A stretch of DNA of 64,000 nt from Cavia porcellus (GCF_034190915.1 NW_026947496.1:31244001-31308000); one strand, 5' to 3'. Shown: positions 48,286 to 61,721, numbered from the stretch's first letter. Translations and numbers: made by a program. Notes: a model not told the origin generated them from the sequence alone.

Positions 48286-49854
48286 TCTCCCTCTGGATTC
48301 TGGAGCACTTTACATCACTTTCACGAAAAGTGTAATGATTAACCATGAACTACCTTGACATACTCTGAAACTGTAAGCTATCATTACCTCCATCCATTCT
48401 GGTGACCTATGCTGTCAGTTTCCTCTGCAGCTTCCAGGCCAACTGGAACCAATCTCTACCACACATGCCCCATGTTCCTAAGGAAGTACCCTGTGGCTAT
48501 TGAAGGTGCTAGTATCTTTCATGCTGAATACTCAAACTATTGTATTTCTGAACAGTGCCCTGGACCAAAGATAAAATCCTAATAAAGAAATTTCAGGAAT
48601 GTCCACTAGCAGGCCCCTCTCACAGGCCTGCAGGAGAAGTCTTATGAGCTCCATATTCATCTCCTGAGATGGACAGGGCCAAGGGGGCCTCAATAATGGC
48701 AGGTAGGGCAGATTCTGGCTCTTATGTTTGGGATATGGACCTGGCTCATTCATCCACACTGTGTTCGTTTAGGGTACCAGTCAGCCAGGTCTGCACAGGA
48801 CTAAGACCCAGGACCCAGTACTTTTCATCTCTGAAGCAGGACAATCCTAGGTAAACCAGGGTGGCACATGCTGGTCACGCTGGGATTAGAGATGATGTGT
48901 GTCGGTGTTGAGAGCCATTTAAACATCAGATGTGACAATTTGTAGGATGTCAGTTCTTGTCACCACTGGCTAAAGTTTGGTCAGGAGCATCTGTCAGTGG
49001 CTTTGTGCATCTCATCATTTCCTCAGACTTATGATGCTCAAGTTTGAGAGACTACACATGGATGAGACCAATGGGCTTTCAAAGGTGCTCAGACTCTGTG
49101 AGTGCCCAGCCTGGTCTCCATCCAGCTGTCAGCAGGTTTAACTGGCTTATGCCTCCATTTCCCACTTTCCAAACAAAACCAGGAAAGGTACCCTGTGCTG
49201 AGACCTTGTAAACAGAAGGTGGCATGGGCTGGCAGGGTAAGCAAAGAAGGGACAGGGCCAGGGTGGTGAGAAGCCAACACCAAGATGGGCTGTTCAGGCT
49301 CAGCCATCCCTGTGACTTTGAGAACAAGCTATGAGTGGTAGACCTCAGAGGGCTCAAGCACAACTGGAAAGTTTCTGACATAAAGCCAAGCTGGTCTGCA
49401 GTCTAGACATGACTCTTGACTGCTTTAGGGCACATTTTTTGGAAAGAGGGGCCAGGAAACTGGAGAAGTTTTGGGTTATATATGTCACTTATTTGGTGGA
49501 ACTTAAGCTTACCAATGAGTATCATGTTAAATAAAACAAGACACCAGTCCAGCAGAAAAATCCCATTTGACGCCTGGGTTTTGGGTCACAGGCCTCAACT
49601 TCATGGAGTGGAAGGCAGGGGCAGGGATGGCTTCTGAGGGCTGTGTTTGGAAACCTACCAGGTGGGCATAGTGTGGTAGACTCAGACAGACTCTGCAGGT
49701 GCCCGGACAGAGCCCTCAACAGCTCAAACCCTGCCTGCCACAGCAGGTGAGCATCCTTGGCAAGGCATGCCCCAATAGACTCCCACCTCCTGAGCCCACC
49801 ACATGCTGGGCACCCAACAGGCGCTTGCATATGTGGCCTTGGCTTCTCTCTTTG

Positions 49855-49965
49855 CAAATACTGGAAGTGGTTTCATGACCTACATTTGACAAATCTGCAA
49901 AAGAAGTGTGCAAGTGGCTCATCTAAGGCCACTCAGGCAGACGGGCAGAACCAGGAACAAAGAGC
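49855..49965 (+). repeat. MIR fragment
   Basis: TTTGACAAATCTGCAAAAGAAGTG, AAGTGGCTCATCTAAGGCCACTCAGG is the MIR core (TGAGGAAACTGAGGCTCAGAG...CCAAGGTCACACAG) in degraded form. Confidence 0.5.
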
Positions 49966-52955
49966 TTTAGGACTCTCCCCAGATACCTGGGCCTCATCCA
50001 AGCTGCCCATCTGAGAAATGGGCACTGCTATGACTACAGGGAAGTCTGTAACATAGCCTGGAGCCTGGTGCCTGATGAAGAATGAGTTCCTGCCCCCATC
50101 TCTGTTCCTCCCTTTGGTGTTTTCCATTGCTCTAAAATGCTGTTTCAGAAATGCTAGTGTTGGCCCAGGGCTGCAGGGCTCTAGTGAAAGGACTATCTTA
50201 AAGTGAATACGTTTTCAGTTATCAAACTGAACTCTGATTTTAGCAATGACAACATATAACTGTTGCCTTTCATTTTCCTGGTCAGCTCAGCATGCAAATG
50301 AAAGCCATCATTCACTCTTGTATCACACACTCATGCCCCGCTAAGGGATGAGGACAGCAACCTCACATCCACAGCATTTCAGGGCCTCAGTGACATCCTC
50401 CCAACGTGTCCTTGTCTGCTGAATCACAGTGCCTGCTGGCCGTGAAGCCTTGACTTTGAATTGAGAGACAGATGCTTGGTAATTATAAGGTTTCCATCCT
50501 ACAGCAGGAGATTGGCAAATAATTGCCTTGTTTTTTAAGAGAGAATTTTAAGCAGCACTTTAAAGAGCTAGGCCTATAAGCTTTTGGTGACAGGGGAAAC
50601 AAACTAGGTCTTCAGAATACATACTTCTACTTTCTTTTTGACACAAAGGGATCTGAGAAAGGGGACCACAACTTGGATTCAAGTGGCAACAGGAAGAAAA
50701 AAGTCAGCATGACGGCCATGACCCACACCACCTGTGTCACCCTTCTTTATAAATCTTGATTGTTTGATAGAAACAAGTGCAACCTCTTTACCAATGGTGC
50801 ACTGTCTGATAACTCACATGGTTAAACATAAATTCATTTGCTCACTGGCACTTAGTTTTGATTCTATAAATTGTTCAGGTCATTCCTTGTTTTTTTCCTT
50901 TGAGTGGCTGACTGCCACTTTTCTTCTTGATTTGGTAAGATGTCTTTATGTAATTAGATGTCATCTCTTCGAAATGGGTTACAAATATAGTCTCAATCAT
51001 GCCGTTTTGTCCAGCTTTGGACAATGCACCTAAGGCAGGGCGGGGCTGGGCTGGAGGGGGCCTTGTCTCAAGTGCGTGATCAAACCAACAGGAGTTCAAA
51101 GTCCTGACCTGGCAGACCAAGATGGGCTCCGCTACCTGGGGCAGGGATGAGCCTGAAAGAAAGAAGGACCCCCACTTCCCTGTCTTCAGCCTACTGATTT
51201 TTTAGAGTACAGAGCTTTTTTATTTTTTAATAAACCCTGTAGTCTAGCAGATAGGTGGTTATAATGTAGAGTATGACTTATACGCAATTTTAAACTTTCC
51301 AAATGGTGTGCAGACAGACAGGAGATGTGCCACAAAGCTGCTCCTGTTTCTACATGGCCTGACTTATAACCTCATTTCCAAGATCCATTATTTCTGAGCC
51401 AACAATAAATTAGGTTTCCTGAGAGCACTTTTTTCCTGACCCTGATTCAATTCTGTATGAAGGAATCAGTGTGGCTCAGATTTAGAATCAGAACAAAGGA
51501 CAAAAAATAGTCCCAGAGGCCTAAAGACTTAAGGGAGATACTATTAACTTCCCCCATAGTATGCTCGATTGGCACCAGGAGACCCAGGGCTGCCCTGGGG
51601 TCAGGCATCTGGATCAAGCCCCAGACAAGGAAGAGGCCCCTTTGTTTCCCTCCGGCACCTGTCCAGGGGCTGTAGGCAACTGAGGGTCTGCAGGAGGGAG
51701 CCGGCTGCCAGGTTCACAGTTCATAGTCCAGGCATTTGCAGCATCTTGTGTTACTATCCAACAATTTCCTTCTTAAGGCCCAACTGGCTCCTGAGGTCCA
51801 TCTCAGGCCTGCAACTATGTCCTAGGAGACACTGACAGATTGGATGGTAAGAAGTAGTCCAAGGCTTTGTCACAAGCTGGACCAAACAGAAGTTATGAGG
51901 AAGAATGTGGCTCATAGGGGGCCTATGTGCTCTAACTCACCACAGCCAGAGAACATCTGTGAGCCACCAGCCTTAGTTACTTTGTCCAACACACTGGAGG
52001 GTGTGGGCTCTCTCCACTGAGCCCAGCAGCCTGGCCAGCCAGTGCCAGCTTCTTTGCTCAATGCAGAAACACTGCAGGGCTGAAAAAGGATGCAGGCCAT
52101 TGCACCTACACATTGATGTACTTCAGATTTCTGATGCAGGGTCTCCAATATGGGGCAAGATGAGCATCCCCAGAGTGGACATCCTCTGCTCAAGGAGGGT
52201 GTGTTGATTTCTAGCAAGGCTGAGGCAGGCCAGGAAGCCCTGTGAGGTCTGAGGAAAGATAGCCTGACTCCCTATCTGTGGACACACCCAACCATCCTCT
52301 AGGCATACCTCTCTGCTGGCTAGAGAGAGGCTGCAAGAGCTCAGGCTACAGGCCTCCTGGGGAAGTTGGTCAGTCCTTGGCAGAGGAGCTCCATCGCCCT
52401 GGGCTTTGGTTTAGTCAGGCCTTGGTAATGGAGAAAGGGTGGGATGGGCCACATCGAGGATCCCCGAGGACAGGCTCTTATCTGCTGATCCTCCTGGGCC
52501 TACCTCAGCCTGCTGCCCTGGGAAACCTGGAGGACACTCAGGGAGATGAGGGAGGGCAAGCCTCTCAGAGTATCTTGCCCCAGGCTCTACATTTCCTGAG
52601 GCTTCATGCAAAACTGCAGCAATGCCAAATCCCCAGAGTCAGAAACTGGCATTTTCCTCACAAAAATGTCTTACACACTCATAAAAACTTCCCATATAAT
52701 ATTAGGGGTCCTGGGACTCCCAGGATCTGACCCCAGGACCTATAAGAACTCACTGGTTCTGAGGTGCTGCAGGTGGGAAGAGGGCTTTTAATCCCTTAGG
52801 CTCAGGGCACAGCACTCAGATGCTGAGGTTCCAGGAGGGCTCCAGGATGTTCATGTCCTACAGAAGATTTTACTGACTTCATAACATAAAAAGGGTATTG
52901 AAAAGTCCAAGTAACAGATGTAAAAATACAATCTATTAAATTTAGCCCTGACCCT

Positions 52956-53402
52956 GTTGTAGTCTAGATCTTGAGTGCCCCCACCCCCAGGCCTGTGTGC
53001 TGAACACTTAGTCCTTGGCCTGTGGCACCTCTGGGAGCTGGTAGCCCTTTATGAGTGGGGGGCCTATGGGCGGAAGGTAGGTCATTGGGGGGTGTACTCT
53101 TTAAGGGGATATGGGAACCCAGGCCCATCCTCTTTTCTTCCCAGTTGCTATGCGGCTATATTCCTGCTATGATGCTTCTGCCTCACCTCAGGCCCAAGGA
53201 ATGGAGCCAGTCAGACAGACTAAAATCTCCAGAACCGTGAGCCAAAATAATGCTTTTATTCTTTTGTTTTGGTACCAGGGATCGAACTCATGACCTCAGG
53301 CTTGCCAGTCAGGGGCTTATGCCACTGAACTAAACCCCCAGCCCCACACTTTTGTTCTTTATCCCAGGTATTTTACCACAGCAACAGAAAGCTGACTAAC
53401 CC
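52956..53402 (+). repeat. MaLR-type LTR interrupted by an ID SINE
   Basis: Sense LTR: AGTCTAGATCTTGAGTGCCCCC, TGGTAGCCCTTTATGAGTGG, CTCTTTAAGGGGATATGGGA, CCAGAACCGTGAGCCAAAATAA, then after the SINE GGTATTTTACCACAGCAACAGAAAGCTGACTAA. The terminal 'CAGCAACAGAAA...GACTAA' is typical of MaLR LTRs. Confidence 0.7.
53265..53348 (-). repeat. ID-type SINE, antisense, with target duplication
   Basis: On the minus strand it reads GGGGCTGGGGGTTTAGTTCAGTGGCATAAGCCCC..., the same subfamily as the copy at 12701. CTTTTATTCTTT at 53253-53264 and CTTTTGTTCTTT at 53349-53360 (11 of 12 identical) form the target duplication. Confidence 0.8.
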
Positions 53403-56400
53403 AAGCCAACTGGTCAAGAGTAACTGATACACTCTAGATTGTAGAACACAATCTGTTTGCAAGGATTTGGGGTACCAGCACCAGGGGAGTATCACCTTTC
53501 TCCTTTAAGGGGAAAGACTGAGGTCCAAAGGCAAAGTGATTGCCTAAACTCCACAGCCAGGAAGTAGGAAAGTGTGAAGATGAGATCTAGCTCTAGGTGA
53601 GCAGCCATCTGAACACAAAAGAGGTCCCAGAATGGAACGATTATCAGACAGTCATTCCACGAGATGGGGATTCAGCAAAGAGGGGCACTTGGCGACTATA
53701 ATAGTTGAAAAATCCCTCATTTTGTCTACTGTAGCAGGTGATCACTACTTCTCTACCACACCACCCCAGTTCCAGCTCTCCTTCTACCCTCCAGATATTC
53801 CATAACTGCTGCACCCAGCCCCTGCATGTGCATACCCTCCCATTACAACTGGTCTCGGTTTCCTCACACCTGGGTTGGGATTCCCCACTGTGTGCCCCAA
53901 CCAGGATACTGCAGTGCTCTTCCAAAGCACATCCTCTCCTGCTGCAGCAAATGATGTCAACCCACATTTGTCTGATAATGCTATGTTCCTGACAGTCTTT
54001 GAAGAGGTCTTTGAAAAGGCTAAGGGCAGAAACAAGGTTGGGATCTTACTTAGTACAGGTGGGGTTGCAGGGACACCAGAGCATTTTCAGTACTACCCAT
54101 CCCACCTTCCAGCCCCAGGAGCCTGACTTGTTCCACAGCTCAGCTTCTCTGGGTTAGGGGATGCTTGCAACATCTGGAAGGGCAAACCCACAGGATGCAA
54201 GCTGCATCCAGGACTCAGTACCAGTACCACCTCATTTCATACTGAGGAGTGACAGTGACTGGACTAAGGCCACTAGGAAAGCACCAGGGACTGCTAAGGT
54301 CAGTGTACCAAGTGTGGGGGCAGTGGAGGTGGCTGACAGTCAACATCTTGAGCATGCAGATGGGGTCCAAGCCAGGGTTCTGACTCACTTGCCTGTTTAG
54401 TTATAAGCATTTAGGAAGGATTCAGAAATGACAAACAGTACTACAGTCTAGTGATTTTCCAGGTTTACCCCTTCATTTTCTCTCCTATGACAAAATATGT
54501 CTGTTACCCCTTGACAATGAGAAAGCAATGATGGTTTTGCAGATAGAGAACTTATTGAGTTTAATTACCACAAAACAGTACACACTAAAAGGCAAACTGC
54601 ATCTGATGCCTGCATTAGTGAAACGCATGACACATTTCACAGCTGTAAGACGGACCCTTCTCCTCCACTCTCTACAGCCTAAGTCACAGAAAACATTTGC
54701 TCCTTGTGATTTTTCCCAGTCCAAATGTGATTCTGTGTCTGGCTCCCCATAAAACAAAGCTGCATTCCCAATGAATTTTTAAGAGAATGTGCTATTTTCA
54801 GAGAAATAAGCCTCATCCTCATCATTTCCAGTAGCCAGTTAACAAAAGAGCTTTATAATCACTGAGCAGAATCCCACATGAGTGTTGATCTCCATGATAC
54901 CATTAGACAAAACTGAGCCGCTTGCCTTTTCTTCAGCTCAGCAGCAGCCTCGATAGCAGAGGGGCTCAGCTGCCCTCCCTCTGCAAAAGTAGCAGACACA
55001 GGAGCCTGCTGGGAGTCTGCTTGTTTCTGTGATGAGGCCGAGAAGAAGAAGATGAAATAAACTTTTCATAGGAAAAGCCTGGCTTGAGGCTTCCTGGAAT
55101 TACAAAGCTTTTCCAACCAGATGTGCAAATAAAATCTTATTTCCTTTGATTCTCCTCTTCTAGAGGGCTTTTGTGAGTTGCCCTAGCACTGACTCCCAGC
55201 TGGTCTGGGCCCCGTGGACCATCCCATGTGGGCTACAAGGGAAGGCATAGGGGAGGCAGGTTACTTGGGGCAATTCTAGCCATGGGCCAAAGTCAAATCC
55301 TCCAGGATGCCCAACTGCCCAGGACTCTTTTTCCTCCTTCCCCCGGAGGGAAGCAAAGCCGAGGAAGGCAAAGCCTGTAGCCAATAATGAGACAGAGGCT
55401 TTGATGACAGGCCATCATCTGAGGCCATTTGACAGAAAGCTTCAAAAGTCACTGAATTCCTGGAGCATCCAGGGCTCCATCATTTTATCTCCACTTCACA
55501 AGAGCCCAGGAGGGCAGCTGCCTTTGGAACTTTGGGTCGGTTCCATCCTTTCATCTGGCTTCCACTCAGAGCTGCTTGGAAATGCGTCCTTTGCTAGAGT
55601 CTAGATTTCTTGCCTCTAAAGCTTGTGCTCCATGGCCCCAGCTTCTACTGGGTCCACATGTCTGGGTGCAGCTAATGTGTCCCCAGCAGAGACCTGGGAG
55701 CTCAGGCTATCTATGCCCCTCAAGGCCCTGAGAGTCGAATCAGGTCAGCCTACAGAGCTGCTCCATGGCCTGGCAAGTAGGATATAAATGCAGAGAGCAA
55801 AGAGAATGACCAACATGGAGGACGGCCAAGCAGGCAGTACATGGCCCTGTGTGGCCAAGACAAAACACTTGGATAGCAGGAGAGAGATAGTGGTACAGGA
55901 AAGGCGGCCTATGCTAGGGGACCCAGAATAAAGAAACCACAAGATGAGTTGGGGGAGGCAATGCTTACAGACCCATGTCAGGTACCGTGTTGCTGACCTT
56001 TAAGGAGGCTCAGAATTCTCATGGGACACAAGAGGGGTTGTTGGCCTTAGAATGCCAATTTCTATCCCAAGAGGCTGTGACTCAATCCTAGCTCAGCACC
56101 GGCTTACAGAAGAGGAGCCACAGTTCTCCCAGGATTCTCATGTACATGATGGGCCTCAGCAGAGATGACACTTGGCCTTGGGGCTCTCTGCTCACCCTGC
56201 TCTGGCTGGGCCATACTCCTCATGGATAAATGGTTAGACTTCTCCACACTCTACCTAACGCTCCCCAGGAATGCAGCCCCACCCTCCTCCACCTCACACA
56301 TCCTACAACAGAGTCTCAACCAAACATGTTTATCAAATTTTTATCTCCTGAGAAACCCAACTCTTGCTGGGATTGTTTCATGGTCCAGCATGGAGGGTGT

Positions 56401-56664
56401 TCTGCTCCACCTCGAATTAGGCAGAGCAAGCTCAGCTCCATCATCTCTGAACACTGTCAATCTCCCCAAAACATCCACAGGAACCAGCTCTGTCCCTTCC
56501 TTCCACTGCCTCCAGGCTGATGGAGACCCCAGGCAGGTCACTGCTTCTCACAGCTTTCATCTCCTCAGGTTTAACATGAGGCAGTAAAATATGGGAGATG
56601 CCCTACCAGGAGGTGGCTTCATGGATCAGACCCATGACTATAGCAAACCTGTTTATATCAGACA

Positions 56665-56880
56665 ATGTTTATACCAAATGATGTTTGTATCAGTCATTTC
56701 CCTGGTGTTTTAAAGTCATACTACAAATCAGAAGGATTCCATGAATTTTATATACCTGAAGTCCCTCTCCAGAGCTTTGAAGCCAAACCCTGGGGTCTTA
56801 TTAAAGACCTACATTTGAGATACGCCGATGCTCCTAGAGACAATTATCCTTTGGTTTATGACAAATCCTTAGTAGTCTAA
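56665..56880 (+). other. Unidentified protein-like ORF, 71 codons
   Basis: From about 56692 the frame reads like real protein: VLKSYYKSEGFHEFYIP, then SFEAKPWGLIKDLHLRY, ending NYPLVYDKSLVV and TAA. The composition (aromatic, charged, few Ser/Pro/Cys runs) differs from the surrounding chance ORFs. The preceding GTTTGTATCAG could be an exon acceptor, but it has a poor pyrimidine tract. I cannot name a family. It could be a fragment of a processed pseudogene, a transposon piece or a rare exon on the strand opposite PGBD5. It could also be chance. Confidence 0.25.
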
Positions 56881-57146
56881 CCTGGTTTTGGTAGCTGGGA
56901 ATCACATTGCTAGGTCACTTCACCAAACTGCACACATGTATGTGGCACACATGACTATGCACTCCCTTTGGTCCTCAACAAGCCAACATTGATGGAACCT
57001 CTCCCCACCATCCCAGCTCAGAATCTGGAAGGGGAGGCCTTAGGCAAGCCACACTCTATAGAGCAGAGATACTATCAGCTTTACCAACCTCACTGGCCAC
57101 ATCATGCAACCAAAGGCCTAACCAAGAAATCTAAAGCAAACACTCC

Positions 57147-57540
57147 ACAGCAGCATTTGTACTGGTCAGCTTTTCATCACTGGGACAGAATACCTGACAC
57201 ATACAACTTAAGGAAGAAGGGTTTATTTTGGCTTATCATCTCAGAGATTTTAGTCCATGATCTGTTGCCTCTGAGGCAGAAACATCATGGCAGGAGAATG
57301 CGGCAGAAGCAAGCAGCCAGGAAGTATAGCACAAGGGAAGAGAGGAAGAAAAAGAGATAGAATTTATCCTTCAAAGGCATCTGCCCAATGACCCACCTCT
57401 TCCAACCAGGCCCCATCTCCTAATGGGCCATTTGGCTATGAATTTATCAATAAATTAATCTACTCATGAGATTAGTGCCCTCAATACATGAATCTTTGGA
57501 GCATGTCACATTTAAATGATAGCCTCTAACTAGAAAAAGT
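57147..57540 (-). repeat. MaLR-like LTR, antisense
   Basis: CTGGTCAGCTTTTCATCACTGGGAC, ACAACTTAAGGAAGAAGGGTTTATTTTGGC, AGAAACATCATGGCAGGAGAATG, a CTTCCAACCAGGCCCC block, TCTCCTAATGGGCCATTTGGC and a GGAGCATGTCACATTTAA end. Best preserved of the three related copies. Confidence 0.7.
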
Positions 57541-58104
57541 ACAAGTTGCACAGTCTGAAGTCCTAAGGCATAATGAAATCAGTAATCCACAATCAAGCAA
57601 TCTAGTTACTTGCATTCTCTTTGCTCTCATTTTTTGGATTTAAGGTGACATTTTTATGAAGAGAGACAAATCGTTAAAGGGCAAGGTAAGCTGAGCAAGA
57701 GAGGGAATTTAAGAATATTTATCAAGTTCATTCCTAAGAACAATGGCATAAAAATAATTTTAATTACCCAAAGATGTCACTGCAATAAAAATAGCTCTAG
57801 GAGAATATTTCCCCAGACTTCTTCAAGGAATATACAGGTATGCACATGTGTAGATCCAGAGTCACACTGGGGCAGTGTCTGCACAGAGGCCCTTGGCTCC
57901 TCTGCCCAGGACCCCCATGGCCCAGCTGTATCTCCCCAGTCAGCACTCTGCCCCCAGACAATCCACAGACCAGCTGCAAGGGATCTGCTGTAAGTCTGAA
58001 ACAATACTCTAGTCCTGAGGACTCCCAAAGGGCTGAGACCACTCATTGTGCCCTTAGAGCCCAACTGATCCACAAGGTATTCTTGTCTCCTGTCTGTCTC
58101 CGTA

Positions 58105-58490
58105 GACTGTGCATTAGTTTGCTAGATCACTCTAATCAAGCACCACAAACTGGGAAGCCTAAACAACAGAAACTTATAATCATGGAAGCTGGAAGTCTCA
58201 GGTCAAGGAATGGGCACAACTGTGTCCTCCTGGGCCCTCTCCTTGCTTTCACAGGTCATCTTTCCCCTAGTTACCACACAGTCATCCTCTGGTATGTTTG
58301 TGTCCTAATCTCCCCTTCTTATCCAGTTGCAAGTGGGACTGGATTAAGGTCCCTTCTAGTGACCTTTAAACAAAACTTAATTGTTTCTTTAAAGACCTTG
58401 TCTCCAAAGAATGTCAAATTCTGGGGTACAGGGCTTAGGACTACAATACATGAGTTTGTGGGGATACAACTGAATCCACAACAGATAGAG
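58105..58490 (-). repeat. MLT1/MST-type MaLR LTR, antisense
   Basis: Reverse complement of a classic MaLR LTR: TTAGTTTGCTAGATCACTC, CAAGCACCACAAACTGGGAAGCC, TAAACAACAGAAACTTATAATC, GGAAGCTGGAAGTCTCAGGTCAAGG, TCCTAATCTCC, TTAATTGTTTCTTTAAAGACC, GGGCTTAGGACTACAATACATG and a final AACTGAATCCACAACAG. It explains much of a 278-codon plus-strand ORF over this place, which is therefore spurious. Confidence 0.85.
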
Positions 58491-61247
58491 GTGATGTTAA
58501 GCAGAGTAGATGCACAAAACAGAGCTAGTAACTTGGGCAGTGCCATCTCCCCGGCCGGGCCTACCTGGACTGCCTGTACCCATACCACCACCCTGGGGCT
58601 GAAGACTTGCAGCCTCAGTACACTCTGCCCAGGCCTCCATCCCACCTCCCTTGGCCTATACTGCATCATCCAGTAGGATTCTGAGCCCAGAGTGGGCCAG
58701 CACACAGTGCCCTGAGCTGCTCATCCAGGGAGAAACAGAGGCAAAGCAAGGGTGGGACCATAGAACCTCCAATGGCATTCAGAGCCAGATTCTGGTTTGC
58801 AGCTCAGAATACAGGGAGAGACAGACCCAGGAGCCCAGCAGAATCAACAAAATTAAATGGCTCTTTTGAAGTCAAGTCCTGTTACTTAGCAACCTTGACA
58901 GGTTACTACCGTACAGGCTGAGCCTCAGGTGCAGCTAGCAAGAGGCATAGGCCAGATTTAGAAAATTAAAAACAAGATGCCTAGTACTATTTGAATCTCA
59001 GATAAACAACATATTTTTATAGACTTGATATATAAGTACATCCCATGCAATATTTAGGATAAACTTGTAAGAGATTTTCTTTCTGAAATTCAGATTTTGC
59101 TGTAATCTGTCTGGCAAACCCACAAAAAAACAGCCCTCTTTGCTTCAGTAACGAATAGGGGCAACTTCTCAGAGCCAGCGAGGTAGAGCAGGTGCTCTGA
59201 GTGATGCTCACAGTGCACCCTGGCCAGGCCCCATCTCTCTCCCAGATCCTTCCTAGCCCAGCAGCCTTCATTTGCTCATTTTACAGCACAAGGCCAAGTT
59301 GTCTCATTCAAACCATGCACTCAGCCAGCATGGATGATGCTGGGACCCCTGGTCTGGTCCACAGACAGCAATCAATAATGAAAGTGGTGTAAGCAGTAAC
59401 ACACATAGCAAAGCCCAGATGATCTCAGGAAGATGCCATTGGTGGTGTCTTCACTGTTGCTAAACCCAACTGGTGTCAAAATGATGCTTATTTCTTTACC
59501 CAGGCTGCTGGAAATTGCTGCAACATTCATGCCCATGGTCAAACTGAACTCTCCACCACCGCACTTAACTGGCTCTGGCCATAAGCACCAAGAATCTGAA
59601 CACTTATTACCCCATCATCTCTCTGCACCCATTTAAAAAGAAAACAGTCAGATTCCACTATCAGGGAACCACTGACCAATGGGGGAAAAAAATTAAAAAA
59701 CAAAAAGAAAAAAACAATCAAACCCAGAGCCTATCTGAGGAAAAGAATTTGACCAGGCCCACAAAGTGGAACAACAGGAAAGGAAGGCCTGAAGGACTCC
59801 ACAATGAGAACAGAAGAGAGAATTAATCATCCATGAGTCAAATGGGCTTGGCCTTAATAGGCGAAGAGATGAGATGTCAACTTCAGTGCCATTTCTGACA
59901 CACTTGACTTGATGGGTGAACTGTGTCTTTTAATCATGGAGATCCCCAACATGCCTCAATAACAAAACTATTCAGTGTATTTCATATTTTTATTAATATC
60001 TGACTATTTGTTTTCACATACAATTAAGCATTCTAAATGTAACTCAGACTGAAAATGTTTTTTACAGAGTTGAAAACACACATGCATAGTTAAGTTTTTA
60101 TAAAAATAAAGTGTTGAAACAATTAAAGATTATAATCGATGCTAATTTTACCCAAATGATAAACAGATGGCAGTTAATAGAAATATTACAAATACTAAGT
60201 ACACTGGCCAAACCTCCAGCTATAACTATATAATGAAAAAGTTCTATTTTGGAATTCAACTAGCAATGATGAATTAAAAGCAGAGTCAGCTTAAAAGTTT
60301 AGAAAAAGAAAAAAATTACACAATCTATGACAGTATCCATGATAAATAAATCACTTTCAATAGAACCAAAACAGAATATATAACCATGAAGAACAGAAAG
60401 TGCTACAGAAAATAGTTTATATCAATGAGACTTTAGAGTAACAGACCTTATGAGAATGCTTTAAGACGAAAACTGCTTGTGGTCTCAGCGCTGGAGACTA
60501 ACACTGCCCTTGGAGAGAATGTCAGGGCAAGCAACACACACAACCGTCATGCTCAGTGGTTAGAAATGCAGAACACAGACTTGGCAAGCTACAGCTCCTG
60601 GGATTAGGATCTTTCCTGGAATCAACATGCTCCCTCTGTGACTTTGGACATGGAGCACTCTTACCAGCCTGCTAGGCTCATCAGCATCCAGCTGTGGTCT
60701 TGCCATCCTGCTGACCCAAGGAACTCTGGGAACCCACCTCCTCTGTGGCCTGAGGACAGGTATTTCTTACCTGACCTCGCTCACCTACACAAGGAAGCCC
60801 CCAAAATGAATGCTTATACATGGAAATCTGAGATCCAGAAAGTCAGAAATGACCTTGAGAGAGAGACAAACTGCTCCACTGCCACATTCCTAGCTTTTCT
60901 CAGTAACTGCAGGAAGCAGTGGCTGTGTGCAAAAGCATTAGAAGTAGAGATTATATGTGAGGACCATGCCTGAAGTTCCTCCTAGAAATGTTCAGAGAAT
61001 ACCTATAATAGTGAGCAAGGCTTACCACATTGCATTACCTGACCTCATCAGACCCTGAAGTCTAGATGGAGAAACAGATAACCTCCCCTCAAGAGTAACA
61101 GCTTTTCCTGCTGTCAGTGGCTTGTTATTCCCGTCTACATCATCTACCCTTTGCACTTTGATTCTGAAATTTTTTAATGTAAAAATTTTAAACAAAACTT
61201 CAGAACAAATTCTTGTATCCTAGAAGTCTATTCTACAATGACCTCAA

Positions 61248-61287
61248 TCTTGACTTAAATATTTAAGTCAAGACTTAAATATTTAAG
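61248..61287. repeat. Perfect 26-bp palindrome plus partial copy
   Basis: 61248-61273 is its own reverse complement, with arms TCTTGACTTAAAT and ATTTAAGTCAAGA and no spacer. The next 14 bp (61274-61287, CTTAAATATTTAAG) repeat its central part and are also palindromic. Confidence 0.95.
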
Positions 61288-61721
61288 ATTTCGACAAAAT
61301 GTGGATTCAGTGTATCTCGTGTGTGTGTGTACACACATGCATGAGCATGTGTATGTATTATAAAAGGATAGTAGTAAATCTCTGGGACTGAGTATAATTA
61401 AAAGTTAAATAAAGACAGAAGGTACAGAAGGTCTTCTTGTTCTGGAGTAGTAGTTTTAAGTGAGGAACCAATATGTTATTTTTAAGTGACTATAGAGAAA
61501 TATGCACTTTATTAAGGCGGGGAATAGAAAGGGACAAAAATATTACTAAAATGGAAAATAAATTGCACTCCACTTATTTTTCATAAGAGGGACAAAATAA
61601 TTCAACAAGGGAAAGAGTGATCTTTCCAAAAATAGTACTGAAATAACACATGCAAAAGAATGAAGTTAGTACCTTACCTTGCACATACCATATTTGATAT
61701 GTCACTTAAAAGGCAGTAAAG

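Noticed and set aside
57840..58676. 278-codon plus-strand ORF, the longest in the window
   Set aside because: Nearly half of it lies in an antisense MLT1/MST-type LTR and the rest has no conserved motif.
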